Notes: generated by a model not told the origin, from the sequence alone. Positions 25,262 to 34,752 are shown, counted from the stretch's first letter. The stretch: 64,000 nt of DNA from Caulobacter sp. SL161 (GCF_026672375.1 NZ_JAPPRA010000001.1:1364001-1428000); one strand, 5' to 3'. A program made the numbers and translations.

Positions 25262-26901
25262 TCATAGCCGCACCACCTTGTCCGCCAGAGCGGCGACCGC
25301 CTCGGAGTGGGTGGCGATCAGGGTGGTGCGCCCCCGCGCGGCCTCGCGGATGGCCTCGACCATCGCCGCCTCGGCCTCGGCGTCGAGATTGGCGGTCGGT
25401 TCGTCCAGCAGCAGGATCGGGGCGGGCTTGAGCAGGGCGCGGGCCAGGGACAGCCGGCGACGCTCGCCGCCGGACAGGCCCGAGCCGCGCTCGTCGAGCA
25501 CGAAGTCCAGACCGCCGGGACGGGCGGCGAGGGCCGGGCCAAGACCGGCGCGTTCGGCCGCCGCGGCGATTTCGCCCCGGCTGGCGTCGCGGCGGGCGAG
25601 GGCGATGTTGTCAGCGATCGAGGCCGGCAGGATCAGTGGTGACTGTCCCGCCCAGGCGGCGTCGCTCGAAATATCCGTAAGCGGATTATCGTTGACGGAA
25701 ATCGCACCGGCGGTCACCGGCGCCAGGCCCAGCAAGGCGTTGAGGATCGAGCTCTTGCCCGCGCCGCTGGCCCCGACCAGGGCCGTGATGGAGCCCGCCG
25801 GCGCGACGAGGTCGAAGTCACGCACGGCCGGAGCGTCGGTGTCCGGATAGCGGATCTCGACACCGTCAAAGCGAAGCGACGGCGCGGCCGCCAGCGGGGC
25901 GCGGGCGGGGCAGGGGGCGGGGCCTCGAAGGTCGAGAGGCTTTCGGCGGCGGCTTCGGCCGCCTGGCGGTCGTGATAGGCGGCGGCGAGGCGGCGCATGG
26001 GGGCGTAGACCTCGGGGGCCAGGGCCAGCACGAAGAAGGCGCGCGCCAGGTCCAGCTGTTCCGGAACCGGGAACGGCAGCAGCCGCAGCAGGTTGAAGCC
26101 GCAATAGACCGCGACCAGGGCCACCGACAGGGCGGCGAAGAACTCCAGCGCCGCCGAGGACAGGAAGGCCACGCGCAGCACGCGGATCGTACGCTCGGCG
26201 AGGTTGGAGGCCGAACGGGTCAGGGCCACTGTGGTCGCGCCTTCGGCCTGGAAGCCCAGCACCACGGGCAGGGCGCGGACCCGGTCGAGGAACAGGGCCG
26301 ACAGCCGCTCCAGGGCCTGGAACTGGGCGCGCGCCTCGCTGGCGGCGGCGCTGCCGGTCAGGATCATGGCCAGGATGAACGGGATCAGGGTTCCCAACAT
26401 GATGGCGGCGGCGATGGGACTGGCGACCGCGGCGGCGGCGATCATCACCAGCGGCAGGACGCCGGCGGAGAGGCGCGTGGGCAGAAAGCGGGCGACGTGG
26501 CCGTCCAGCGCCTCGACGCCCTCCACCAGGGCGGTGGCGGCTTCGCCGGCGGGGCGGCGCGGGCCGGCGAACACGGCGCGCGACAAGGTCAGGCGCAGCA
26601 CGGCCTTGGCGTTGGCTGCAGCACGGGCGCCCAGCACGCCGGTCGCCATCGCCAGGACGCCTCGGACCGCCAGGGCGAAGGCGGCGACGGCCAGCCAGAT
26701 CGCCAGTGAGGCCGGTCCACGCCCCTGCGCGATCGCGTCGACGCTCAGGGCCAGGCCGGCGGCGAAGGCGATAGCGGCGACGCCGTCCACCAAGCCAAGC
26801 AGGCTCGCGCGGCGGACCGTCGGCGCGACGGTCCGCTCCCACTGCTTGAGCCAGGTCTTGGCGAGATCGCGACGATCGAACTGCACTATGCGGGCGCCCA
26901 T
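25262..26901 (-). pseudogene. cydD: cydD, ABC exporter subunit with an apparent frameshift
   Basis: ATG 26901 begins MGARIVQFDRRDL and the frame encodes a complete membrane domain up to ESLSTFEAPPPAP. The nucleotide-binding domain continues only in another frame: PLAAAPSLRFDG, Walker A GASGAGKSS, signature LSGGERRRLSLARAL, Walker B ILLLDEPTANLD, stop at 25262. The switch lies in the C-rich tract 25893-25925. The length (1640 bp) is one base short of 547 codons, so a single lost base explains it. Either a sequencing error in a homopolymer-like stretch or a real null allele. The partner cydC and cydABX are intact, which favours an error or a recent mutation. Confidence 0.75.
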
Positions 26902-26934
26902 CAGTTGAGTGTAGGGTGGCGATATCCGCTCGCC

Positions 26935-26948
26935 TTGATCCGGATCAA
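26935..26948 (+). promoter_or_regulatory. FixK/FNR box upstream of cydABX
   Basis: TTGA-TCCGGA-TCAA, a full 14-bp palindrome between divergent cydD and cydA. At -41.5 it would start cydA transcription near 26983, leaving a 42-nt leader. The mirrored position for cydD falls on its start codon, so the site is set for cydA. Confidence 0.85.
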
Positions 26949-27024
26949 GGAACGGAGGGTTGGGTGGGTCTAGAGCAAGCCTCTCGATCGGCCTGATCAT
27001 CGGCCGTTCGCCTCGGAGCTGTCC

Positions 27025-28587
27025 ATGGACCCCGCTGTCGTAGACCTGTCGCGACTCCAGTTCGCGCTCACCGCCCTCTACCACTTTCTGTTCGTGCCCC
27101 TGACCCTGGGGCTGTCGTTCATGCTGGTCATCATGGAGAGCATCTATGTGATGACCAAGCGCCCGATCTGGCGAACCATCACCCGGTTCTGGGGGACGCT
27201 GTTCGGCATCAACTTCGTACTGGGGGTGGCGACCGGGATCACCATGGAATTCCAGTTCGGCATGAACTGGTCCTACTACTCGCACTATGTCGGCGACATC
27301 TTCGGGGCGCCGCTGGCGATCGAGGGCCTGATGGCCTTCTTCCTCGAAGCGACGTTCGTGGGCCTGATGTTCTTCGGCTGGGACAAGCTGTCCCGGGTGG
27401 GCCACCTGTTCGTGACCTTCATGGTCGCCCTGGGCACCAACCTGTCGGCGCTGTGGATCCTGGTCGCCAACGGCTGGATGCAGAACCCGGTCGGCGCGGT
27501 GTTCAACACCGACACCATGCGCATGGAGGTCGAAAGCTTCCGTGAGGTGCTGTTCAATCCGGTGGCCCAGGCCAAGTTCGTGCACACGGTCAGCGCCGGC
27601 TACGTGATCGCCGCCGCCTTCGTGTTGGGCGTCTCGGCCTTCTATCTGCTGAAGGGCAAGTATGCGGGCGTGGCCAAGCGGTCGATGACCGTGGCGGCCG
27701 CCTTTGGCCTGGCCTCGTCGCTGTCGGTCGTGGTGCTGGGCGACGAGAGCGGCTACGCGCTCACCGATAACCAGAAGATGAAGCTGGCCGCCCTGGAGGC
27801 CATGTGGGAGACCGAGCCCGCCCCGGCGGGCCTGGCCGCCTTCGGCATCCCCAGCATGGCCGACCGCAAGACCCACTACGAGGTCAAGATCCCCTATGTG
27901 CTGGGCCTGATCGCCACGCGCAGCCTCGACAAGCCGGTGGAAGGCATTTTCGAGCTGGTCGCCAAGGCCGAGGACCGGATCGAGTCGGGCGTCATCGCCT
28001 ATGGCGCGGTCGAGGCCCTGAAGGTCAATCCCAACGACATGGCCGCGCGCGCCACCTTCGAGCAGCACCGCCGCGACCTCGGCTATGGCCTGCTCTTGAA
28101 GCGCCACATCGCCGATCCGCGTCAGGCCAGTCCCGAGCTGATCAAACAGACCGCCTGGGATGTGGTGCCGCCGGTGCCGGTGATGTTCTGGGCGTTCCGG
28201 ATCATGGCCGGCATCGGCTTCCTGATGATCCTGCTTTTCGCCACGGCCTTCGTGCTGGTCACCCTGCGCAAGCACCAGACCAAGTGGTTCCTGGTCCTGG
28301 CGGTGGCGGCCATTCCGCTGCCCTGGATCGCCGCCGAGATGGGCTGGGTGCTGGCCGAGGTCGGTCGTCAGCCCTGGGCGGTGGAAGGCGTGCTGCCCAC
28401 CTTCCTGGGCGCGTCCAGCCTGACGGTTCCGCAACTGCTGATCAGCATCGCGGTCTTCACCCTGCTGTACGGCGCGCTGGCTGTGGTCGAGGTCGGCCTG
28501 ATCCTCAAGACCATCAAGCGCGGCCCGTACGCCCTGCACGATCCCGCCCCCGACGGTTCGCCCGAACCCGAAGCCGCCGTCGCCTAA
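27025..28587 (+). CDS. cydA: Cytochrome bd-type quinol oxidase subunit I
   Basis: 520 residues, nine membrane helices predicted. Helix 1 holds the heme b595 His region LYHFLFVPLTLGLSF. GITMEFQFGMNW contains the Glu of the proton/heme site. The C-terminal signature is AAEMGWVLAEVGRQPW. The Q-loop region is short, as in the common short-loop type. Oxidises quinol and reduces oxygen with high affinity, without proton pumping. First gene of cydABX, with a perfect FixK box upstream. Confidence 0.95.
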   Translation: MDPAVVDLSRLQFALTALYHFLFVPLTLGLSFMLVIMESIYVMTKRPIWRTITRFWGTLFGINFVLGVATGITMEFQFGMNWSYYSHYVGDIFGAPLAIEGLMAFFLEATFVGLMFFGWDKLSRVGHLFVTFMVALGTNLSALWILVANGWMQNPVGAVFNTDTMRMEVESFREVLFNPVAQAKFVHTVSAGYVIAAAFVLGVSAFYLLKGKYAGVAKRSMTVAAAFGLASSLSVVVLGDESGYALTDNQKMKLAALEAMWETEPAPAGLAAFGIPSMADRKTHYEVKIPYVLGLIATRSLDKPVEGIFELVAKAEDRIESGVIAYGAVEALKVNPNDMAARATFEQHRRDLGYGLLLKRHIADPRQASPELIKQTAWDVVPPVPVMFWAFRIMAGIGFLMILLFATAFVLVTLRKHQTKWFLVLAVAAIPLPWIAAEMGWVLAEVGRQPWAVEGVLPTFLGASSLTVPQLLISIAVFTLLYGALAVVEVGLILKTIKRGPYALHDPAPDGSPEPEAAVA

Positions 28588-28601
28588 AGGAGCGCCTCAC
28601 A

Positions 28602-29753
28602 ATGGAAATCCCCGTCGATTTCGCCACGCTGCGCGTGATCTGGTGGGCCCTGGTCGGGATTCTCCTGATCGGCTTCGCCCTGACCGATGGCTTCGACATG
28701 GGCGTCGGCGCCCTGCTGCCCTTCGTCGCCAAGACCGATGAGGAACGCCGGATGGTGATCAACACCGTCGGCGCCACCTGGGAAGGCAACCAGGTGTGGT
28801 TCATCCTGGGCGGCGGCGCGATCTTCGCGGCCTGGCCCTTCGTCTACGCCATCAGCTTCTCGGGCTTTTATCTCGCGATGTTCGTGGTGCTGACCGCGAT
28901 GATCCTGCGGCCGGTGGGCTTCAAGTACCGCTCCAAGCGGCAGGACCCCCGCTGGCGCGCGTTCTGGGACTGGGCGCTGTTCGTCGGCGGCTTTGTGCCG
29001 GTGCTGTGCTTCGGCGTGGCCCTGGGCAATGTGCTGCAAGGCGCGCCCTTCCGGCTGGATAGCGACCTGCGCGCCTTCTATGACGGCACGTTCCTGGGTC
29101 TGTTCTCGCCGTTCGCCCTGCTGTGCGGCCTCTTGTCGGTGTCGATGCTGGTGCTGCACGGCGCGGCCTGGATCACCGTCAAGGGCGAGGAAGGCCCCGT
29201 GGCTGAACGCGCCCGCCGCATCGGCGAGCTCGCGGGCCTGGCCAGCATCGTGCTGTTCGCGGCCGGCGGCTTCTGGGTGGCGTTCGGCGGCATGGGCTTC
29301 CGGATCGAGGGCCTAGCTGATGCGGCGGGGCCCTCCAACCCGCTGCGCGGCGCCGCCGCCGTGCGAGAGCCCGGCGCCTGGCTCGACAACTATGGCCGCC
29401 ACGGCTGGATGATCCTGGCCCCGGTGCTGGGCTTCGCCGGCGCCGCCCTGGCCCTCTTGGGGCTGCGCGCCAAGAGCGCCTGGATGGCCTTCACCGGCTC
29501 CTCGACCTCGGCGGTGGGCATCATCGCCACGGTGGGCCTGTCGATGTTCCCGTTCATCCTGCCCAGCAGCGTGGACCCGCGCTCGAGCCTGACGGTGTGG
29601 AACGCCTCGTCCAGCCACCTGACCCTGTTCATCATGCTGGTGGTGACGATCGTCTTCCTGCCGCTGGTGCTGGCCTACACCGCCTGGGTCTACAAGGTCC
29701 TCTGGGGCCGCAGCACCACGGCCGCCCTGGCCGTCAATCCCGACCTCTACTGA
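28602..29753 (+). CDS. cydB: Cytochrome bd-type quinol oxidase subunit II
   Basis: 383 residues from ATG 28602 (AAGGAG 10 bp upstream), 14 bp after the cydA stop. N-terminal VIWWALVGILLIGFALTDGFDMGVG is the family signature, with conserved GATWEGNQVWFILGGGAIFAAWP after it. Eight membrane helices predicted. Forms the heterodimer with CydA. The frame that continues upstream of 28602 is only read-through of the cydA region. Confidence 0.95.
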   Translation: MEIPVDFATLRVIWWALVGILLIGFALTDGFDMGVGALLPFVAKTDEERRMVINTVGATWEGNQVWFILGGGAIFAAWPFVYAISFSGFYLAMFVVLTAMILRPVGFKYRSKRQDPRWRAFWDWALFVGGFVPVLCFGVALGNVLQGAPFRLDSDLRAFYDGTFLGLFSPFALLCGLLSVSMLVLHGAAWITVKGEEGPVAERARRIGELAGLASIVLFAAGGFWVAFGGMGFRIEGLADAAGPSNPLRGAAAVREPGAWLDNYGRHGWMILAPVLGFAGAALALLGLRAKSAWMAFTGSSTSAVGIIATVGLSMFPFILPSSVDPRSSLTVWNASSSHLTLFIMLVVTIVFLPLVLAYTAWVYKVLWGRSTTAALAVNPDLY

Positions 29754-29771
29754 TCCGAAGGAAACGAACCG

Positions 29772-29891
29772 ATGTGGTATTTCACCTGGATCCTGGGCCT
29801 TGGCCTGGCCGTCGCCTTCGGCGTGCTGAATGGCATGTGGTACGAGTTCGCCCTGTCCGACGAGGGCGATGAAGGCCTCGACGAAGGCTGA
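29772..29891 (+). CDS. cydX: CydX small subunit of cytochrome bd oxidase
   Basis: 39 residues, starting MWYFTWILGLGLAVAFGVLN, with a single membrane helix and the acidic tail DEGDEGLDEG. The W-Y-F-x-W-I-L-G start and the invariant GMWYE are the CydX/YbgT hallmark. RBS AAGGAAA, 18 bp after the cydB stop. Needed for stability and heme arrangement of the oxidase. Confidence 0.95.
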   Translation: MWYFTWILGLGLAVAFGVLNGMWYEFALSDEGDEGLDEG

Positions 29892-29957
29892 GCCAGCGTC
29901 CTCATGGACCCGAATTGAGGGGGCGCGACATTGCAACGCGCCTCCTTCGTTCACCAA

Positions 29958-29971
29958 TTAACGGTTGTTAA
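29958..29971 (+). promoter_or_regulatory. CtrA-like half-site pair upstream of cheW
   Basis: TTAA-CGGTTG-TTAA. CtrA prefers TTAA-N7-TTAA, so the spacing is one base short. Located 83 bp before the cheW start, where a cell-cycle regulator could act. Confidence 0.35.
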
Positions 29972-30053
29972 ACGCGATATGGGGTTTTCTGGCATTGACC
30001 CAGAGCGCGTCGATCGCGGCTCCGGGTCGAACCATTCGTATCGGGGTACCGTG

Positions 30054-30506
30054 ATGACCGACAACGCCGCGCCCGCGCTGGAACTGATCTCGTTCTGCAT
30101 CGGTGAGCAGGAGTTCTGCATCGACGTTAAGACGGTGCGGGAAATCCGAGGCTGGACACCGGCCACGCCGATCCCGCATGCGCCCAACTACATGCGCGGG
30201 GTCATCAACCTGCGCGGCGCGATCATGCCGGTCATCGATCTGCGCAATCGCCTGGGCCTGGGCGTCACGATCCCCGAGACCCGCCACGTGATCGTCGTGG
30301 TCGAGTGCCGCGACCGTCTGGCCGGCATCCTGGTGGACGCCGTGTCGGAAACCTTCACCGTGCCGCGCGAGAGCCTGCAGCCCGCGCCGGACGTCGGCGT
30401 CGAGGAACTGCGTTACATCCAGGCGATCATCTCGATGGAAAACCGCCTGATCACCTATCTGCGCATGGACGACGTGTTCCCGGCCCAGGTCAGCGAAGCG
30501 GCCTGA
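30054..30506 (+). CDS. cheW: CheW-type chemotaxis coupling protein
   Basis: 150 residues from ATG 30054; an upstream frame from 29931 is untranslated leader. One CheW domain throughout: ELISFCIGEQEFCIDVKTVREI, then IPHAPNYMRGVINLRGAIMPV with the Arg-Gly contact site, and AGILVDAVSE. Couples chemoreceptors to CheA at the inner membrane. It is an orphan: no cheA, mcp or cheY nearby, so it must serve a cluster elsewhere or in another array. Own terminator at 30533. Confidence 0.9.
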   Translation: MTDNAAPALELISFCIGEQEFCIDVKTVREIRGWTPATPIPHAPNYMRGVINLRGAIMPVIDLRNRLGLGVTIPETRHVIVVVECRDRLAGILVDAVSETFTVPRESLQPAPDVGVEELRYIQAIISMENRLITYLRMDDVFPAQVSEAA

Positions 30507-30532
30507 TCGGTTCAGACATCGGAAAAGAAAAA

Positions 30533-30566
30533 GGCCGCCGGGGCGATCCCGGCGGCCTTTTTCTTT
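30533..30566 (+). terminator. Intrinsic terminator of cheW
   Basis: GGCCGCCGGG (30533-30542) pairs with CCCGGCGGCC (30548-30557), followed by TTTTTCTTT. Confidence 0.9.
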
Positions 30567-30609
30567 AGCTGTATTCGCGTTGAGTGTGGGCGCTAACGCG
30601 GCTGGAAAT

Positions 30610-30735
30610 CCTCGTCCTTCGACAAGCTCAGGATGAGGATTTTGTGCGCACCGAGGCTGACAGTCGTCCTCACCCTGAGCTTGTCCCCCGGGACCGACCG
30701 AAGGTCGGCCCGAGGATAAACTCCGGGCGAGGGCG
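30610..30735. repeat. Inverted repeat, CCTTCGAC...CTCAGG family, copy 2
   Basis: CCTTCGACAAGCTCAGGATG faces CCTCACCCTGAGCTTGTC (ending about 30687). A further GGGACCGACCGAAGGTCGGCCC hairpin follows. Fills most of the cheW to DUF3850 gap. Confidence 0.7.
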
Positions 30736-30787
30736 GCCGCCGCGAGCCGATCAGCACCTGACGTCAAAACAGCCTTTTTCTTTGGTC

Positions 30788-31273
30788 TCAGCCCTGGCTG
30801 ACGATCCGCGCCGCCTGGGCGTGGAAGCTGGCCTCGGCCTCGGCGGCGTCGGCCACCGCGCCATGGCGGTCGGCTGCGACGCTCATATGGCTCTTCGCGT
30901 AGCTCTCGGAGACCTTGCGCGCCTCCTGGGCGCGGAGGGAGGCGTTGGCGGAGGCCGTCTCATGCCAGGCCGCCAGGTCCTTGGCGGTCAGGGCGCCCTC
31001 GGACGGCGCGGTCGGGTGGGTCGGGACGTCGCCGAAACCGATCGCCACGAAGCCGTGGATAACGCCGCCATAGTCTTCTTCCGACAGCAGGAAGGTGATC
31101 TGACGCTCTTCGAACTGGCCGGTATAGGTGTCGGTGGCCGGATCGAACTCGCGCAGGACCAGGATGTCGCCGACCGCGAACTCGCGATCGTTGCGGCGGA
31201 TCTCGAAGCGCTTCTGGCCGGCGCGGACGGCGGCGAAGTACTTGGGCCAGGTCTTCAGGTCGTGGCGGTTCAT
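30788..31273 (-). CDS. DUF3850 (ASCH/PUA-like) domain protein
   Basis: 161 residues. The first 75 are DUF3850: HDLKTWPKYFAAVRAGQKRF, then EIRRNDREFAVGDILVLREFD, a fold related to ASCH/PUA nucleic-acid-binding domains. The C-terminal half (about 90-161) is an Ala/Glu-rich, probably helical or coiled-coil extension not typical of the family. Homologues are common in phages and plasmids, usually without the extension. Stand-alone gene flanked by two inverted repeats. Function unknown; RNA binding is an inference from the fold. Confidence 0.75.
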   Translation of the reverse strand: MNRHDLKTWPKYFAAVRAGQKRFEIRRNDREFAVGDILVLREFDPATDTYTGQFEERQITFLLSEEDYGGVIHGFVAIGFGDVPTHPTAPSEGALTAKDLAAWHETASANASLRAQEARKVSESYAKSHMSVAADRHGAVADAAEAEASFHAQAARIVSQG

Positions 31274-31388
31274 GGCTGGCGGACTTTTCTAGGAAACAGG
31301 AAGCCGGGGGTTCTGGCGTGCGAACCCTAGCGTGGGGTTAATTGACGACAGTAAAGCTGTTTGGATCAGACGACTTCTCAAAACATGT

Positions 31389-31505
31389 GTCATCCCGGCC
31401 GGGCCCCGGCGAAAGCCGGGGGAGAGCCGGGACCCAGGGGCGGTGCGCACCGCGTTCCTTCACCCCCTGGGTCCCGGATAGCCTCTGCGAGGCTTCCGGG
31501 ATGAC
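31389..31505. repeat. Long inverted repeat, GTCATCCCGG family, copy 1
   Basis: Starts GTCATCCCGGCCGGG and ends CTTCCGGGATGAC; inner arms are GAGCCGGGACCCAGGGG and CCCCTGGGTCCCGG. About 117 bp, between DUF3850 and engB. The family recurs at 34863, 35983, 37212, 38488 and 40426. Confidence 0.85.
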
Positions 31506-31530
31506 ACCATGTTGAAGCGCGAGACCTAGC

Positions 31531-32220
31531 TCACTCGTCGATGCAGAGCCGCACGATCTCGGCGCGCAGTTCGGGCATGCCCAGGCCCTTCTCCGAAGAG
31601 GTGGCCAGCACGCGCGGGAAGGCCGCGGCGCGCTTGGCGATGGCCTTGGTGGTCTCGGCCACGACCTTGTCGACTTCGGCCGGCTTGATCTTGTCGGCCT
31701 TGGTCAGGACGATCTGGTAGGAGACCGCCGCCACGTCCAGGGCGTCCAGCGCCTCCAGATCGACCTTCTTTAGGCCATGGCGGGCGTCGATCAGCACGTA
31801 CACGCGCTTGAGGTTCGGACGACCGCGCAGATAGGCGCGGCCCAGGTCCTGGAACTTGTCGGCGACCGAACGCGAGACCCGCGCAAAGCCGTAGCCGGGC
31901 AGGTCGACCAGCCGCACCTTCTCGGCCAGCAGGAAGAAGTTGATCTCCCGCGTGCGGCCCGGCTCGTTCGAGGCGCGGGCCAGGTACTTCTGGTTCACCA
32001 GACCGTTGATCAGGCTGGACTTGCCGACGTTCGAGCGACCGGCGAAGGCCACCTCGGGCAGGTCGGACGGCGGCATGGCGTCCATGCGCACCGCCCCCAT
32101 GATGAACGAGACCGGCTGGGCGAAGAACACGCGCGCCGTCTCGATCTGCTCCTCAGTGAAATCCGCCGCGCCCGGCAGCAGGACCGGCGGTTCTTTCGGG
32201 AGCTTCTGTTCGTCGCTCAT
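31531..32220 (-). CDS. engB: EngB/YsxC ribosome-assembly GTPase
   Basis: 229 residues from ATG 32220. G1 [11 protein letters not shown]3 [10 protein letters not shown] and G4 TKADK in the usual order, and a slightly long N-terminal extension. TRAFAC-type GTPase binding the 50S subunit during assembly. Start and the yidC stop share one base (TGATG), so it is the last gene of rpmH-rnpA-yidC-engB. A frame extending upstream to 33327 is a shadow of yidC. Confidence 0.93.
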   Translation of the reverse strand: MSDEQKLPKEPPVLLPGAADFTEEQIETARVFFAQPVSFIMGAVRMDAMPPSDLPEVAFAGRSNVGKSSLINGLVNQKYLARASNEPGRTREINFFLLAEKVRLVDLPGYGFARVSRSVADKFQDLGRAYLRGRPNLKRVYVLIDARHGLKKVDLEALDALDVAAVSYQIVLTKADKIKPAEVDKVVAETTKAIAKRAAAFPRVLATSSEKGLGMPELRAEIVRLCIDE

Positions 32221-34067
32221 CAGGTCGCGCCAGCCGTCTTGCCCCGCAGGCGCGCGATGATCTGGTCGATCGGGTTCTCGACCTTGTAGCGGCGCATGAT
32301 GATGTACTGCTGGAAGATGGTCAGAACGTTGGACCAGCACCAGTAGATCACCAGACCCACGGCGAAGCCCGACAGGGTGAAGGTGAAGATCACCGGGAAC
32401 CACTGGAAGATCTTCTGCTGGATGGGGTCGCCGGCCGGCGGGTTCATCGCCGTGGTCAGCCACATGGTGAAGCCGTACAGCAGCGGCCAGACCCCTAGGT
32501 GGGCGATCATCGCGCCGATCAGCGGCAGCGAACCCGGATCCCAGGGGATCAGGCCAAACAGGTTGAACATCGTCGTCGGATCCGGCGCCGAGAGGTCCTG
32601 GATCCAGCCGAAGAACGGCGCGTGGCGCATTTCGATGGTGACGGTCAGCACCTTGTACAGGGCGTAGAAGACCGGGATCTGGATCAGCATCGGAAGGCAA
32701 CCCATCATCGGGTTGATCTTTTCCTTCTGATACAGCGCCATCATCTCCTGCTGCTGCTTGGCCGGATCGTCCTTGTGCTTGGTCTTCAGCTTTTCGACCT
32801 CGGGGGCGATCTTCTTCATCTTGGCCATCGACTCGTAGCTCTTGTCGGCCATCGGATAGAGGACGAGCTTGAGCACGACGGTCAGCAGCAGGATGGCCAG
32901 GCCGAAGTTGCCGACCAGCTTGTAGAAGACTTCCAGGATGTTGAAGATCGGGCGCGTGAAGAAGCGGAACATGCCCCAGTCGACGGCGTCGTCGAAGCGC
33001 GGGATTTCCGCCTTGGTCCTGTTCCAGAACTCCCAGATGGCGGGAGCCGGGGTCGCGCCGTACTCGTACTTGCGCAGCAGCGGCACGGTCTTGGCGCCGG
33101 CGAACAGGCGGGTGGTCTGGCTGACGGTGGCGCCGGGGTTCAGCACCTGCACCGGGCCCAGGAAGTTGACGTCGTAGACGTCGATGCCCGCCACGTTGGT
33201 CACGCGATACTGGGCCTTGATGGCCTGGTCCTGACCGGGGATCAGCGCGGCCAGCCAGTACTTGTCGGTGATGCCGGTCCAGCCGCCGACCGAGTCGAAG
33301 GACTGCAGCGGCTTGTCCTTCTTCCACTTGCCGTACTTGGCCATTTCCAGCTTCTGTTCGTCGGCCGCGCCCAGGACGCCGATCGCGCCCTCGTGGACGA
33401 TCTGGTTCTTGCCCAGGGCGTCGCTGATGCCCTGGCGCTGGACCGTGGCGTAGGGGGCCAGTTGCAGGCCGTTGGTCCCGTTGTTCTTGACGCTGTCGGT
33501 GACGGTGAACATCGCCTGGTCGTCGACGGCGATCACGCGCGTGAAGGTCAGGCCCAGGCCGTTGTCATAGGTCAGGGTCACCGGCGAATTGGGACGCAGC
33601 ACCTGGCCCGGCGCGGCGGTCCAGACGGTGCGGCTGTCGGGCAGGCCCGGCAGGTTGGCGCCGGCCCAGCCGAAATCGGCGAACCAGGCGTGCTCGGCGC
33701 CCTCGGGGCGGAACAGTTCGACCGGCGGCGAGTCCTTCTTGGTGGTCTCGTCGTACTTGCGCAGGAACAGGTCGTCGATGCGCGCGCCCTTCAGGGCGAT
33801 CGAGCCCGACAGGGCCGGCGTGTCGACCTCGATGCGCGGGCTCAGCGCCTTGGCCGCGTCGCGCGACAGGCGCAGCGGCGCGGGATTGCCGTTGGCGTCC
33901 AGGGTCACGCCGGCCTTGGCGGCCGACTGCTGTTCGGCGGCCTTCTTGGCGCGGAACTCGGCTTCGGCCTTCTTCTGCTGCGGACCCAGGACGAAGAACT
34001 GGTACCCGATCAGGATCGCGAACGCGCTGACGATGAACATCAGCGTGTTTTTGTTGTCGTTCTGCAT
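32220..34067 (-). CDS. yidC: YidC membrane protein insertase
   Basis: 615 residues. N-terminal helix ([19 protein letters not shown]), large periplasmic P1 domain (about 40-350), then the conserved core: [53 protein letters not shown] and the last helices ending near [11 protein letters not shown]. Inserts and folds inner-membrane proteins with or without Sec. 7 bp downstream of rnpA. Confidence 0.96.
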   Translation of the reverse strand: MQNDNKNTLMFIVSAFAILIGYQFFVLGPQQKKAEAEFRAKKAAEQQSAAKAGVTLDANGNPAPLRLSRDAAKALSPRIEVDTPALSGSIALKGARIDDLFLRKYDETTKKDSPPVELFRPEGAEHAWFADFGWAGANLPGLPDSRTVWTAAPGQVLRPNSPVTLTYDNGLGLTFTRVIAVDDQAMFTVTDSVKNNGTNGLQLAPYATVQRQGISDALGKNQIVHEGAIGVLGAADEQKLEMAKYGKWKKDKPLQSFDSVGGWTGITDKYWLAALIPGQDQAIKAQYRVTNVAGIDVYDVNFLGPVQVLNPGATVSQTTRLFAGAKTVPLLRKYEYGATPAPAIWEFWNRTKAEIPRFDDAVDWGMFRFFTRPIFNILEVFYKLVGNFGLAILLLTVVLKLVLYPMADKSYESMAKMKKIAPEVEKLKTKHKDDPAKQQQEMMALYQKEKINPMMGCLPMLIQIPVFYALYKVLTVTIEMRHAPFFGWIQDLSAPDPTTMFNLFGLIPWDPGSLPLIGAMIAHLGVWPLLYGFTMWLTTAMNPPAGDPIQQKIFQWFPVIFTFTLSGFAVGLVIYWCWSNVLTIFQQYIIMRRYKVENPIDQIIARLRGKTAGAT

Positions 34068-34074
34068 GGAGCGC

Positions 34075-34524
34075 TTAACCGGAAACTGTGGGATCGGGTT
34101 GTGATGAAGGGGCGGCGTCGTGAAGAGCGCCGGTCGAACGCCGGGAAACCTTGGTTCCCCCGCGATCTTGGTCGGCGGCGAGGCTTATCAGCGCGGTTTT
34201 GACATCGTCAAGCAAACGCGCCCATTCGCGTGTCCCCGTGCCGCCTCTGGCAATGAATACATAGTCATGCGACGGGCGGGCATGAAGGGGCAGGACCAGC
34301 CGGGCGGCTTCGCGAAGCCGGCGCTTGGCGCGGTTGCGCTCGACGGCGCCGCCGATCTTCTTGGTGGCGGTGAAACCGACGCGCACGGTGGGGTCATCGT
34401 CGGCGCGTTGGCGCATCTGGATGAACACCGCGCCGCGCGACAGGGCCGGGGCCTTGGCGGCCAGCAGGAAGTCGGGGCGCTTGCGCAGCCGCTCGAACTT
34501 CAGGGTGTGCGGCGCTTCAGCCAT
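34075..34524 (-). CDS. rnpA: Ribonuclease P protein component
   Basis: 149 residues. Signature [26 protein letters not shown]-terminal [14 protein letters not shown] and the aromatic/basic cleft. An extra C-terminal tail of about 30 residues ([16 protein letters not shown]) is longer than the E. coli protein. Binds the RNase P RNA for tRNA 5' maturation. Its ATG directly follows a hairpin with a T run that also covers its RBS (GGAAAGG). Confidence 0.93.
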   Translation of the reverse strand: MAEAPHTLKFERLRKRPDFLLAAKAPALSRGAVFIQMRQRADDDPTVRVGFTATKKIGGAVERNRAKRRLREAARLVLPLHARPSHDYVFIARGGTGTREWARLLDDVKTALISLAADQDRGGTKVSRRSTGALHDAAPSSQPDPTVSG

Positions 34525-34525
34525 G

Positions 34526-34582
34526 AAAAAAGCCGCCTTTCCGGCGAGAACCTGAAGACAGGTCTGTGGAAAAGGCGGCTTT
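34526..34582 (-). terminator. Terminator-like hairpin between rpmH and rnpA
   Basis: Arms AAAGCCGCCTTT and AAAGGCGGCTTT pair perfectly over 12 bp, with T continuing to the base before C-ATG of rnpA. The apical part holds another small stem (ACCTG-TCTT-CAGGT). It looks like an intrinsic terminator/attenuator that also sequesters the rnpA RBS. Confidence 0.7.
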
Positions 34583-34617
34583 GATCATCGTCTCGCCTCC
34601 CGAGGGAGGAAAGAGAA

Positions 34618-34752
34618 TTAGGCGGTCAGGCGCTTGCGGCCCTTGGCGCGGCGACGCGCGACGACCTTTTGGCCGTTCTTGGTGGCCATACGCGCGCGGT
34701 AGCCGTGACGGCGGGCACGCACGAGCTTCGACGGCTGGAAGGTGCGCTTCAC
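34618..34752 (-). CDS. rpmH: Ribosomal protein L34
   Basis: 44 residues, GTG start at 34752. [20 protein letters not shown] is the diagnostic L34 start, with Arg/Lys-rich remainder [12 protein letters not shown]. First gene of the rpmH-rnpA-yidC-engB group; 93 bp separate its stop from rnpA. Confidence 0.97.

Noticed and set aside
26902..28539. Upstream half of the 941-residue minus-strand frame opposite cydA
   Set aside because: Only the part below 26901 encodes CydD; the rest is antisense to cydA and has His/Gln/Gly-rich shadow composition.
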